A stretch of 64,000 nucleotides of DNA, taken from assembly GCA_035551995.1 (NCBI GenBank), contig DASZME010000012.1:155148-219147 (forward strand). The letters run 5' to 3'. The stretch comes from RYN-428 sp035551995. Lineage in GTDB: Bacteria > Planctomycetota > Phycisphaerae > Tepidisphaerales > Tepidisphaeraceae. Made by a program: the position numbers and the translations under genes. Positions 33,835-42,048 of this stretch are shown here, one piece after another (position 1 is the stretch's first letter; the number at the start of each line of letters is the position of its first letter). The notes beneath the pieces were generated by a model. It saw nothing but the letters and a program-made list of their open reading frames with translations, had not been told where the DNA came from and made no database searches.

Positions 33835-34083
33835 TCAATCACCCCCAGAAGACGCAGTGGGATCATCATCTGAATTCCACCAGTCCTGCGGCGGCCCATG
33901 CGTGGTAGCGGCGTTCATTAAAACCGCATTTGGCGGCGTTGCCAAGCGGATGCGATCTCTCAATTCCTGTTCTACTACTGTTTCGGAGCGCGACAATTCA
34001 TCGAGGATGAAACTGGCCAGGCGAAGTTGCTCCGGCACTGGAAGATCTCTGATACCTCGATCGTATATCTCCCGAACGGTCAT
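33835..34083 (-). CDS. Antitoxin of a MazEF/PemIK-like pair
   Basis: 82 residues: MTVREIYDRGIRDLPVPEQLRLASFILDEL is an N-terminal helix pair common in small antitoxin-type proteins, and the C-terminus is acidic and disordered (DWWNSDDDPTASSGGD), the usual toxin-binding tail. AAGGAG is 6 bases before the ATG. The toxin gene directly downstream is interrupted, leaving this antitoxin intact. Confidence 0.7.
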   Translation of the reverse strand: MTVREIYDRGIRDLPVPEQLRLASFILDELSRSETVVEQELRDRIRLATPPNAVLMNAATTHGPPQDWWNSDDDPTASSGGD

Positions 34084-34132
34084 GACGCACTCCTTATGCG
34101 ATTATCATAGGACCCAAACATTCTGATTTGCC

Positions 34133-34164
34133 AAAAGACCCGGCGCATCTGTGCCGGGTCTTCT
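34133..34164 (-). terminator. Intrinsic terminator after rho
   Basis: AAGACCCGGC-ACAGATGC-GCCGGGTCTT followed by TTGG on the minus strand; a 10-bp GC-rich stem with a T-run. It separates rho (and the inserted element) from the antitoxin gene and can act on both strands. Confidence 0.75.
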
Positions 34165-34186
34165 TGGTTGCTCACGATCTCTTGCT

Positions 34187-34303
34187 TTAGGCTCTGTCTG
34201 AAAACGCAATGCTCGGTTCAGGCCGGTTGGATCAAGCGGTTGCGACGGTGACCCGTGGCCTGATGAGGCCGGCATGCTGCCGATGTTTTCAGACAGAGCC
34301 TAA
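34187..34303. mobile_element. MITE-like element inserted at the rho stop codon
   Basis: A 117-base segment with perfect 19-bp inverted ends (34187-34205 and 34285-34303; TTAGGCTCTGTCTGAAAAC). If the outer TA on each side is the duplicated target, the element proper begins GGCTCTGTCTGAAAAC, as in TA-targeting IS5/IS630-like elements. It has no coding capacity. Its end supplies the last base of the rho stop codon (TA+G). Confidence 0.8.
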
Positions 34304-36189
34304 TCCAGATTCATGCTCATCAGGAACTGAGCGTTGCTCGGCACCTTCTCCAACCGTCCCTTCAGCAACTCCACCGCTTCCACCGGATTCATGTCGCTCA
34401 GCACGCGACGGAGCCGGAAGACCAGTTCAAGTTCCTTTGGATCGAGCAGCAATTCTTCGCGGCGGGTGCCGGACGAATTGATGTCGATCGCGGGATAGGT
34501 GCGGCGATCGACCAGCCGCCGATCCAGATGCAACTCGGCGTTGCCGGTGCCTTTGAATTCTTCGAAGATCACTTCATCCATCTTTGAACCCGTATCGATC
34601 AAGGCGGTGGCGAGAATCGTCAGGCTGCCACCTTCTTCGATGTTACGGGCGGCGCCAAAGAAGCGCTTGGGCTTTTGCAAAGCGTTGGCGTCCACGCCGC
34701 CGGAGAGGATTTTTCCGGAGTGAGGGACTTCGGTGTTGTAGGCGCGGGCCAGACGGGTGATCGAGTCGAGCAGAATGATGACGTCTTTGCCGAACTCGAC
34801 GTAACGCTTGGCTTTCTCGATCACCATCTCGGCGACCTGCACGTGGCGCGACGCTGGTTCGTCGAAGGTGGAGCTGACCACTTCCGCCTTGGTGTTGCGC
34901 TCCATGTCCGTCACTTCTTCAGGACGCTCGTCGATCAGCAGCACGATCAATACGGCTTCGGGATGGTTGGCCGTAATCGAATTGGCGATCTTCTGGAGCA
35001 GGACCGTCTTGCCCGTACGCGGCGGAGCGACGATCAGCATGCGCTGGCCCATGCCGACCGGCGTGACCAGATCGACGATCCGCATGTTCAGTTCCTTGGG
35101 ACCGGTCTCCAGGTGAATGCGGCGATTGGGGTGCAACGGCGTGAGGTCTTCAAAATTGCCGGTGTCGGTGATTTTTTCCGGATCTTCGCCGTTGATCGCT
35201 TCGACGCGCAACAGCGCGAAATAACGCTCGGATTCCTTGGGGGGACGGATCTGGCCCTGAACGACATGGCCGTTGCGCAAGCCAAATCGGCGGATTTGGC
35301 TGGGGCTGATGTAGATGTCGTCGGGGCCGGGGAGATAATTGAATTCCGGCGAGCGGAGAAATCCGAAGCCGTCGGGAAGGATTTCCAAAACGCCCTCGCC
35401 ATACATCAACCCGTTCTGGCGGATTCGGCTGCGGAGGATCTGGAAGATCACGTCCTGTTTTTTCATGCCGATGTAGTCGGCGATCCCTTCGGCGCGGGCG
35501 ATCTCATGCAAGGCAAGGACGTCCATTTGCTGGAGGTCTTTGATGTAGAGTTTGCCGCCCTTGACCTGCTCGTACTTGGCGTTGGTCTCGGCGTCGAGAT
35601 TAGCGATATCGTCGCCGCCCCCGCTGCCTCCGCCGCCGTTGTCGCGCGATTCGTTGCGGGTGTCGCGATCGCCGCGGTTGTCTCGATCTCGGTTGTCACG
35701 GTTGTCTCGATTGTCACGGTTATCGCGATTGTCGCGGCCACCGCCGCCGCCGCGATTGTCCTGGCGATGCGGACGGTCGTGGCGCTCCTGGCGTTCGGGG
35801 CGCTGATCGGGACGCGTCTGCGGGCGCGGTTCGGCGACAGGCTCGGGGCGAGCGGCCGGAGCGGGCGCCTCGGCCGGGGATTCGGCTGGCGCGGGCGCGG
35901 AAGCGGGTTTTTCGGCGCGCGGCTCGGGACGCGGTTCCGGCTTTTTTTCGCTTTCGTCGGCGCCATCGTCGGACGCGGGCTCGGCGCGATCGGCTTTTTC
36001 CTGACGCGGCTCACGCTGCTCTTTTTCCTTGTGCTCGTGCTTCTCGGCGCGCTCGGCACGCGCGGGCGGCGCCTCTAGGGCGACCGCGGATTCGGCGGCG
36101 GGCGCCGTGGATGTTTCGTGTGTTTCAGCTTCGACGGCGGCGTGCGCGGCGGCTGCCGAACGCTTGCGGGGGGTCGTGGACTTCGCCAT
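34300..36189 (-). CDS. rho: Transcription termination factor Rho with long disordered N-terminus
   Basis: 629 residues, ~200 more than E. coli Rho. Residues 1-195 are low complexity: Ala/Pro/Glu-rich, then Arg-Asn-Asp runs (RDNRDNRDNRDN). The Rho N-domain (KGGKLYIKDLQQMDVLALHEIARAEG) and cold-shock-like RNA-binding domain (GVLEILPDGFGFLRSPEFNY) follow, then the ATPase: Walker A APPRTGKT (about 388), Walker B VIILLDSITRLARAYN, Q-loop LSGGVDANALQKPKRFFGAARN. Hexameric helicase ending transcription. The stop codon coincides with a MITE-like insertion, leaving the protein end intact. Confidence 0.97.
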   Translation of the reverse strand: MAKSTTPRKRSAAAAHAAVEAETHETSTAPAAESAVALEAPPARAERAEKHEHKEKEQREPRQEKADRAEPASDDGADESEKKPEPRPEPRAEKPASAPAPAESPAEAPAPAARPEPVAEPRPQTRPDQRPERQERHDRPHRQDNRGGGGGRDNRDNRDNRDNRDNRDRDNRGDRDTRNESRDNGGGGSGGGDDIANLDAETNAKYEQVKGGKLYIKDLQQMDVLALHEIARAEGIADYIGMKKQDVIFQILRSRIRQNGLMYGEGVLEILPDGFGFLRSPEFNYLPGPDDIYISPSQIRRFGLRNGHVVQGQIRPPKESERYFALLRVEAINGEDPEKITDTGNFEDLTPLHPNRRIHLETGPKELNMRIVDLVTPVGMGQRMLIVAPPRTGKTVLLQKIANSITANHPEAVLIVLLIDERPEEVTDMERNTKAEVVSSTFDEPASRHVQVAEMVIEKAKRYVEFGKDVIILLDSITRLARAYNTEVPHSGKILSGGVDANALQKPKRFFGAARNIEEGGSLTILATALIDTGSKMDEVIFEEFKGTGNAELHLDRRLVDRRTYPAIDINSSGTRREELLLDPKELELVFRLRRVLSDMNPVEAVELLKGRLEKVPSNAQFLMSMNLD

Positions 36190-36486
36190 TGGGCTAGGCC
36201 TCCAAAAATTGAATGGGAATTGTTTTCATTTGGGAATAATCGTCCGTGATTCGCCAGGCGGCGCCTGACGATAGGCCGGACACGACAGATCAGATCAGAG
36301 GAAATCCTCGAAAGAGCCCACGGCCGTGACGCAACATCGCGCCAGGGGAGCTATGGGGTGGCCGCTTTTGGGCCGAGTTATTTTCTTTTTGGGAAACCGA
36401 ATGTCATCGACCGAGAGGAACCCGGACGTCATCGTTCGTCGCCCCGATACTTCACTTTCGCAATCATTAAAACGCCCGCCGAGGGC

Positions 36487-37107
36487 TTACTGTTGTGCGA
36501 TTTGTGCGAGAATTCGTGGAATTATCTCTCGGACTTGATCGCGGACCAAAGCCGCGTCGGCAGTGTTACTCAGCACATAATCGGATATATCACGCTTCTT
36601 GTAAAGAGGCCACTGCAATTTTTCTCTTCTTTCCAGTTCCGTCGCGTTCCATCCCCGAGATCGCTGGACGCGTTGCAGTCGAATTTCAGGCGGGACGTCG
36701 ATAAAAACAACGAAATCACACTCCCCGGCCAATCCCGCCTCAAACAATAGGGGCGTATCCCAGACGAAAGCAACTATGGAATTATCCTGAGCCGCGTCGG
36801 CCATCTCCCGCCGCCGTGCCGCGTTTACCCATGGGTGCAAAAGTCGCTCGAGTCGAAGTCGCTGACTCGGATCGTTGAAGATCGCGTCGGCGATAAAACG
36901 GCGATTGATGCTCCCATCGGCAAGAAACGCCGCCTCGCCCCACCATGTCCGCAGCGTCTCTTGAATTTGCCGATCGCAATACGCTTGGGCCACCTGTTTA
37001 TCCGAATCGATGACATGGCAACCCGCGTCGGCGAAACAGCGCGCGACAAAGCTCTTTCCGCTGCCGATGCCGCCGGCGAGGCCGATGATGGGCTTGTTGG
37101 CGTACAT
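36487..37107 (-). CDS. coaE: Dephospho-CoA kinase
   Basis: 206 residues. P-loop GLAGGIGSGKS (9-19), DSDKQVAQAY, lid and substrate regions HPWVNAARRREM and VWDTPLLFEAGLAGECDFVV, RSRGWNATELERR. Phosphorylates dephospho-CoA in the last step of coenzyme A synthesis; cytosolic. The upstream VOC-family gene ends 11 bases before its ATG, so the two form an operon. The 297-base gap to rho downstream holds no evident feature. Confidence 0.95.
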   Translation of the reverse strand: MYANKPIIGLAGGIGSGKSFVARCFADAGCHVIDSDKQVAQAYCDRQIQETLRTWWGEAAFLADGSINRRFIADAIFNDPSQRLRLERLLHPWVNAARRREMADAAQDNSIVAFVWDTPLLFEAGLAGECDFVVFIDVPPEIRLQRVQRSRGWNATELERREKLQWPLYKKRDISDYVLSNTADAALVRDQVREIIPRILAQIAQQ

Positions 37108-37118
37108 GTGCGCGGCTG

Positions 37119-37583
37119 TCAGCGAAATTCCGACCTGCCGGTAAGTTCGATCCAGTTGCCGGCGGGGTCTTGGAGGACCAGGCTCTGTTGGCCGGGATAC
37201 AGGCCTCGTCGCCGTTCATAGAAAATTTCCGCGTCGATTAATTTTTGCTCCGCTTCCCGCAGAACCGGCACCTCGATGCCGAGGGCGCGCATATCGTTTC
37301 GCGTGATCGGCAATTCATGGATCCGCCAAACAAGCCGAAAATTATCAGCACGATAAACGAGTCGTGATTCGGCGTCCTCCTTTTCAAACCCGAGCAGTTC
37401 GACGTAAAACGCGTCAAGCGCCGACTCCTGCCCGGCGGCGGCGATAAGGCGTGCGTCTTCCACCGTCACCAATCGCACAGGCAACGGCTCGGGCATTCTT
37501 GGCCGGCGGTCAGCGTTCGCGAGCGGAACGGTGGCGGCGGGCGCGTCGGCCAGAGGGTGAGGTTGAACGAAGTCGTGTGACAT
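37119..37583 (-). CDS. VOC/glyoxalase-fold protein
   Basis: 154 residues from ATG 37583. ALDAFYVELLGFEKEDAESRLVY is the first beta-alpha-beta-beta-beta unit and QSLVLQDPAGNWIELTG the typical C-terminal end of vicinal-oxygen-chelate proteins. The metal ligand of the last strand (Glu in WIEL) is present; the first His ligand is not clear, so enzymatic activity is uncertain. An open frame to 37655 exists but is not needed. Likely co-transcribed with coaE. Confidence 0.7.
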   Translation of the reverse strand: MSHDFVQPHPLADAPAATVPLANADRRPRMPEPLPVRLVTVEDARLIAAAGQESALDAFYVELLGFEKEDAESRLVYRADNFRLVWRIHELPITRNDMRALGIEVPVLREAEQKLIDAEIFYERRRGLYPGQQSLVLQDPAGNWIELTGRSEFR

Positions 37584-37881
37584 CTTATCGGACGTTATTA
37601 CCGTAATGACCCTATACCTCGACCAATATAAATATAGCAGGCGCAATCTCAGCAAATCGATTTCTTACACCTTTTACCCGCCTGCGCCTACGCGGCGGTG
37701 GGCACGCGGAGGAGAAGCCGAAGACGAAAAGGCAACGGTAACAGTTCTATGGCAACGCAACCGGTGACATTCCTATTGCAACACGACACGTCGACTATTT
37801 TTTCTTGTTCCCGCCCGGCGAACCAGTTACCCTAACTGTGTGAACGGTGTCGCGAACCTCAACTATCGGAAAGAGGAAACG

Positions 37882-38187
37882 ATGCGAGTGCTTTTGAACG
37901 TGAAGATTGCGCACGCCGAGTTTAATGCCGCCGTCAAGGACGGCACCGCCGGTTCGAAACTCATGCGTATTCTTGAAGAAATTAAGCCCGAGTCGGTCTA
38001 CTTTACGGAACAGAATGGCCTCCGCGGAGCGGTGATCGTCGTCGATCTGGCCGACGCTTCAAAAATCCCGGCCGTTGTCGAGCCGTGGTATTTGACGTTT
38101 AACGCCGAGGTGGAACTCCGCCTCGTCATGACTCCCGCCGATCTGCAAAAGGCAGGACTCGACCAAATCGGCAAACGGTGGACCTGA
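37882..38187 (+). CDS. Small conserved protein (DUF3303-like)
   Basis: 101 residues: MRVLLNVKIAHAEFNAAVKDG, RILEEIKPESVYFTEQNGLRGA, VIVVDLADASKIPAVVEPWYLTF, VMTPADLQKAG. A ferredoxin-like alpha/beta fold is likely. I recall this pattern from short uncharacterised proteins sometimes mislabelled pantothenate synthetase; no function is known. AGAGGA 5 bases before ATG 37882 fixes the start. Confidence 0.75.
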   Translation: MRVLLNVKIAHAEFNAAVKDGTAGSKLMRILEEIKPESVYFTEQNGLRGAVIVVDLADASKIPAVVEPWYLTFNAEVELRLVMTPADLQKAGLDQIGKRWT

Positions 38188-38652
38188 CGCGACGGCCACG
38201 CTCTCGCCAGGGTCAGCGGAGAAATGCGTCCACAATCAGCTCCGCATTTCTTGCGCGCGGTGTTTAGCCGCGACGCGAAACAGAACAATTTGCTTAAGCG
38301 GGAACGTATCGGCATGTGCCGCAAAGCGCTCCGCCTGACGTCGCGGCTAACCAATTGCGACGAAACGCGAAATTGATTTCGGCAATATTCCTGAGAGCAC
38401 TTCTCATGTTCTTGCGTCGTGAATCACGCCCCGCAAGCGGCGACGCTACCGTAAACGTCGGAACACTGTCGCAACCTGAAAAATGCCCGATGTACGCCGC
38501 CGGATTTTGGCGGATGATCCAATGGAGTGCGGCCGTTTTTTTCGCGGAAAGCTTTCCCTCGGCGCCGATCTTCGAGGTTCCGTCGCAAACGAGGGTCCGC
38601 CAGGAAAGACAGCCACACTCATGCAATGACCGTTCACAAACCGGGAGTCATA
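38188..38652. repeat. Intergenic region with family A-type repeats
   Basis: 465 bases without a gene. 38393-38490 is a family A copy: GAGAGCACTTCTCATGTT, core ACGCCCCGCAAGCGGCGACG, end GCAACCTGAAAAATGCCC. 38255-38350 contains TTTAGCCGCGACGCGAAAC and its partner GACGTCGCGGCTAA, an inverted pair spanning ~85 bases. 38491-38652 carries the start region of the kelch gene. Confidence 0.65.
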
Positions 38653-39714
38653 ATGAGGCTTGGCAAATGTCAGTGGTTCCTCGTCGCCATCTCGTTGAAC
38701 GCCGTTTCGATGGCCGTGGGGGGCGATGGCGCGGCCGCTGGTCCGGGCGGAAAAAGCGATGGGCTCTCGGCGGGAGCGCTTCCGGCATGGCCGGCGCTTC
38801 AGTGGAAAAAGGGGACGGCTTCCCCGTTCGCGCGGGTGGAATCGCCGACGATCGTCGTGGATGGGAAACTGTATCTGTTCGGCGGATTCGTCAAGGGACT
38901 GGGGGCGTCAAACGAGGTTGATGTGTATGACCCGGCTATCGACGACTGGAAACGTCTGAAGGATATGCCGACGCGCGTGACGCATCTGAACCCGGCCATC
39001 GATCGGGGGACGATTTGGCTGGCCGGGGGATTTAAGGGGAAACATCCGGGACCGGTCACCGCCGAAGTATGGAAGTATGACATCGCGGCCGATACCTGGA
39101 CGAGCGGCCCACCGTTGCCGGAGCCGCGCGCGGGAGGCGGGCTCGTGGTGACGCTCGGGAAACTGCATTATTTCGGCGGATATAAGACCGATCGCGACAC
39201 CAATTCGCCGGACCATTGGAGCTTGCCGCTTGATGGCGAAACCACCTGGCGGCGCGAGGCGGATTTGCCGGAGCCGCGCGGGCATGTGGCGGCGGCGGTA
39301 CTCGATGGCAAGATTTACGCGCTCGGCGGCGCGCATGGGCATGACAAAACACAAATCGACTTAAAATTCTGCCACCGCTTTGATCCGACCGGCGGCAAGT
39401 GGAGTGAAATCGCGAGCCTGCCGGACGGACGCAGCCATTTCGAAGGAAGCACCATCGTTTATAAAGGCCGGATCATTATCGTCGGCGGACGATGCAATAG
39501 TTCAAAGCCGCCGCGAAATGTGGTCGCCGACATGCTCGAGTACGATCCCGCGGCCGATGCCTGGCGCGTCATCGGCGTGATGCCGGTGAAAGTCATGGCG
39601 CCGTCGGCGGCGATTATCGGCGGGCGGATTGTGGTCACCGCCGGCGGACTGAATAATCCGCAACCGCTCACCGACGCCACATGGATCGCGCAGCTTGCGG
39701 CCGGTGAAGAGTGA
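38653..39714 (+). CDS. Secreted kelch-repeat protein
   Basis: 353 residues with an N-terminal hydrophobic signal (WFLVAISLNAVSMAV) and about six kelch beta-propeller blades, each with the GG and spaced Tyr/Trp: KLYLFGGFVKG ... WKRLKDMP, IWLAGGFKG ... TWTSGPPLP, KLHYFGGYKT, KIYALGGAHG, RIIIVGGRCN ... AWRVIGVMP, RIVVTAGGLN. Kelch propellers bind proteins or sugars; no catalytic residue (galactose-oxidase type) is visible. ATG 38653 has GGGAG upstream. Confidence 0.85.
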   Translation: MRLGKCQWFLVAISLNAVSMAVGGDGAAAGPGGKSDGLSAGALPAWPALQWKKGTASPFARVESPTIVVDGKLYLFGGFVKGLGASNEVDVYDPAIDDWKRLKDMPTRVTHLNPAIDRGTIWLAGGFKGKHPGPVTAEVWKYDIAADTWTSGPPLPEPRAGGGLVVTLGKLHYFGGYKTDRDTNSPDHWSLPLDGETTWRREADLPEPRGHVAAAVLDGKIYALGGAHGHDKTQIDLKFCHRFDPTGGKWSEIASLPDGRSHFEGSTIVYKGRIIIVGGRCNSSKPPRNVVADMLEYDPAADAWRVIGVMPVKVMAPSAAIIGGRIVVTAGGLNNPQPLTDATWIAQLAAGEE

Positions 39715-39744
39715 CGCACAGGCGCCATCGACGACGCCGTTCGC

Positions 39745-39930
39745 TCACGGCTTGCGCCGGCGCTTGTTCTTGCGGACGCGCGGCAACGTCGGCGTGACGG
39801 GCATCGCCTGCGGCGGCGTCGGCTTCGGCCGGCGCGCCGCCTGTGCGGCCAGGGCCTCCCGCACATCGCGGTTGGTCACCGGTTCGGAATCGGCGCTTCG
39901 CGTCGCCCTGTTGTACGGCATTCCATTCAT
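39745..39930 (-). CDS. Small basic hypothetical protein
   Basis: 61 residues, MNGMPYNRATRSADSEPVTN, then DVREALAAQAARRP and a proline-rich basic end RVRKNKRRRKP. GGAGAAGGA just before the ATG supports translation. No family recognised; it may bind nucleic acid. Confidence 0.4.
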   Translation of the reverse strand: MNGMPYNRATRSADSEPVTNRDVREALAAQAARRPKPTPPQAMPVTPTLPRVRKNKRRRKP

Positions 39931-40189
39931 CGGCGTCCTTCTCCTGTTAAAGCGATACTATACGACAAAAGCCGCTCGGCCGTCGCGCGATCCAGCGGAA
40001 AATTTTCACGCTCTTTCGCCCGTGTGCCCAAGGAGTGTCGTCAGGCTGGCGGCCAATGCGACTCAGTTCGCAGATTTGTCACGCTCCAATTCCTTCGGAA
40101 ATAATAAACGAAAGAAAAAGGTGCGGGGAATTGGGGGTAAGATTAAGGGAAAGCAACTGATTCCGTCGCCCCTTTGAGGCTTTGGGGCA

Positions 40190-40241
40190 ACAAAAACCCC
40201 TCGAAACCCCGCATATTTTGCGGGTTCTCGAAGGGTTTTCC
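40190..40241 (-). terminator. Terminator of the tRNA-Phe gene
   Basis: On the minus strand AAAACCCTTCGAGAACCCGC pairs with GCGGGGTTTCGAGGGGTTTT around a short AT loop and ends in a T-run; begins 5 bases after the tRNA 3' end. Confidence 0.85.
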
Positions 40242-40245
40242 GAAA

Positions 40246-40318
40246 TGGGTAGGGCCGGGATTGAACCGGCGACACATGGATTTTCAGTCCATTGCTCTAC
40301 CAGCTGAGCTACCTACCC
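40246..40318 (-). tRNA. tRNA-Phe (GAA)
   Basis: 73-base cloverleaf on the minus strand: acceptor GGGTAGG/CCTACCC, D-arm GCTC..GAGC, anticodon stem ATGGA/TCCAT with loop CTGAAAA (anticodon GAA), T-arm CCGG-TTCAATC-CCGG, discriminator A. No CCA is encoded. Confidence 0.97.
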
Positions 40319-40400
40319 GAAGCTCGCAAGCGAGGGGCGGAATTTTAGACGCTTCGGCGCGATTTGCAAGCCTGCCGCGTGGCGGTGAAAATGCGCGAAC

Positions 40401-41594
40401 ATGAAATATGCAATCATCATCCCGGACGGCGCCGCCGACGAGGCACTGAATGAACTCGGCGGAAAAACGCCGATCGAAGCCGCTCACACGCCACATATGG
40501 ACCGCATCACGATGGAAGGCCGACAGGGAACGGCACGGACGGTGCCGGAGGGTTTCGAAAGCGGAAGCGACGTGGCCACCATGTCGCTCCTCGGCTATGA
40601 CCCCAACGTCTACCACACCGGCCGAGCGCCGCTCGAAGCGGCGGCGCAGAAAATTCCGCTGGCGCCGAGCGATTGGGTCTTTCGCTGCAACCTCGTCACC
40701 ACGCGCGACGGCATCATGAAAGACCACTCGGCGGGCGGAATATCCAATGCCGAGGCGAAAACGCTGATCGCGGATCTGGCCAAGGCGATCGATATTCCCG
40801 GATTCGAATTTCATACCGGCGTGAGCTATCGCAATCTGCTCGTCTATCGGGGCAAGCAGGATTTCGATGTCGCCACTAAGCCGCCGCACGAAATTCCCGA
40901 AGAATCGGCGGCGGCGTGGGCGCCGAAGGGGATGGGAAGCGGTGTTCTCAATCGCATCATGGATCGATCGAAGGAAGTCTTCGCCAATCACCCGATCAAC
41001 GTGGCGAGAAAGGCGAAAGGCGTTAACGCCGCCACCGAGGTTTGGCTGTGGGGGCAGGGCCACGCGCCGGCGATGAAAAAATTCGTCGATCGTTTCGGCG
41101 TCAAGACCGGCTGCATGATCACCGGCGTCGATCTTCTGCGCGGATTAGCCGTGCTGCTTGGCTGGGATGTTCATGAAGTCGATGGCATGACCAGTTTTCA
41201 TGACACCAATTATGTCGGGCAGGGCGTGGACACAGCCGCCATGCTTGATAAGTACGATCTGGTTTTTTCGCACGTCGAGGCGCCGGACGAAGCGAGCCAT
41301 CAGGCGGACTGGAAGACGAAGGTGTCGGCTATCGAGCATATCGACAAATATGTCGTCGGGCCGGTTTTGGAAAAATTGCGGACGTATCCGCAATGGCGAA
41401 TCCTGGTTCTTCCCGATCACCCGACGAATATCGCCACGCGCAAGCACGGCTATTCGCCGACGCTATTTGAGATGGCCGGGACGGGGGTAAGAAACGTGAA
41501 GCCTGCGGCGTATTCCGAGCGGAACGCGGCGGCAAGCGGATTGCATTTTGAGAAGGGGCATGAATTAATGGAGTATTTTCTACACGGAAGCTAG
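40401..41594 (+). CDS. apgM: Cofactor-independent phosphoglycerate mutase, archaeal type (ApgM family)
   Basis: 397 residues, alkaline-phosphatase superfamily, COG3635. YAIIIPDGAAD (metal Asp), EGFESGSDVATMSLLGYDP (phospho-Ser region), DHSAGGIS, GWDVHEVDGMTS, FSHVEAPDEASHQADW and LPDHPTN with the other metal ligands. The family interconverts 2- and 3-phosphoglycerate, but PGM-like relatives have been assigned as homoserine kinases in some bacteria; the window contains a thrC-like gene that would use that product. ATG 40401 follows divergently from the tRNA. Confidence 0.88.
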   Translation: MKYAIIIPDGAADEALNELGGKTPIEAAHTPHMDRITMEGRQGTARTVPEGFESGSDVATMSLLGYDPNVYHTGRAPLEAAAQKIPLAPSDWVFRCNLVTTRDGIMKDHSAGGISNAEAKTLIADLAKAIDIPGFEFHTGVSYRNLLVYRGKQDFDVATKPPHEIPEESAAAWAPKGMGSGVLNRIMDRSKEVFANHPINVARKAKGVNAATEVWLWGQGHAPAMKKFVDRFGVKTGCMITGVDLLRGLAVLLGWDVHEVDGMTSFHDTNYVGQGVDTAAMLDKYDLVFSHVEAPDEASHQADWKTKVSAIEHIDKYVVGPVLEKLRTYPQWRILVLPDHPTNIATRKHGYSPTLFEMAGTGVRNVKPAAYSERNAAASGLHFEKGHELMEYFLHGS

Positions 41595-41770
41595 CGACCT
41601 GACGATTTCGGCAACCGGGGCTTCCGCCCTCGGCTAACAAGTAGCGGTCGTAATAAAACACATAATAGCCGAGGGCGGAAGCCCCGGGGATTCTTAATTT
41701 TGGCGTTCATTGTCTCCGTGTGTCGAATTCATGTTTCAAAAGTGGCGCGACGCGGTCATTCTCACCGCCC
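41595..41770. repeat. Inverted repeat, family C, after apgM
   Basis: CCGGGGCTTCCGCCCTCGGC (41615-41636) is mirrored at 41666-41689 across a 29-base AT-rich loop; same unit as at 16047-16116 with GGCGGAAGCC core. It lies shortly after the apgM stop and may serve as its transcript end. Confidence 0.75.
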
Positions 41771-41959
41771 ATGGCCGTCTACCACTTTACGCTCCACGCG
41801 TACCGGTCATGGTCTCCCCACAATCGACGCTGATACACCAGGCGCGGCGATGGCTATCAGCCACCTGATTCCGAACTTGCGAGAAAAATCCGCTCCCGAA
41901 GATCGATTCGCCATCCTGACCGACGGCGAGTGAGTCGGATCTGTTCCGTGTCGTATTGA
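41771..41959 (+). pseudogene. Remnant of a MAVYHFTLHAYRSW-type small protein
   Basis: The frame reads MAVYHFTLHAYRSWSPHNRR, then TGA (41831-41833), then YTRRGDGYQPPDSELARKI before losing similarity and ending at 41959. The start and the RRGDGYQPPD segment resemble small proteins I associate with IS200/Y1-like or accessory families, recalled without a check. The in-frame stop and lost tail suggest decay. Confidence 0.4.
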
Positions 41960-42048
41960 TTCGACGATGCCCGTTTGCTACGCTGCCGGACGTGGATGGC
42001 AAGGATGCCGCGACAATCTGAACCGGCTCGGGAAAAGGGATTTTCCGC

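Noticed and set aside
34675..36078. Open plus-strand frame of 467 codons with a hydrophobic end
   Set aside because: Antisense to rho; the hydrophobic runs mirror the Arg/Asp/Asn repeats.
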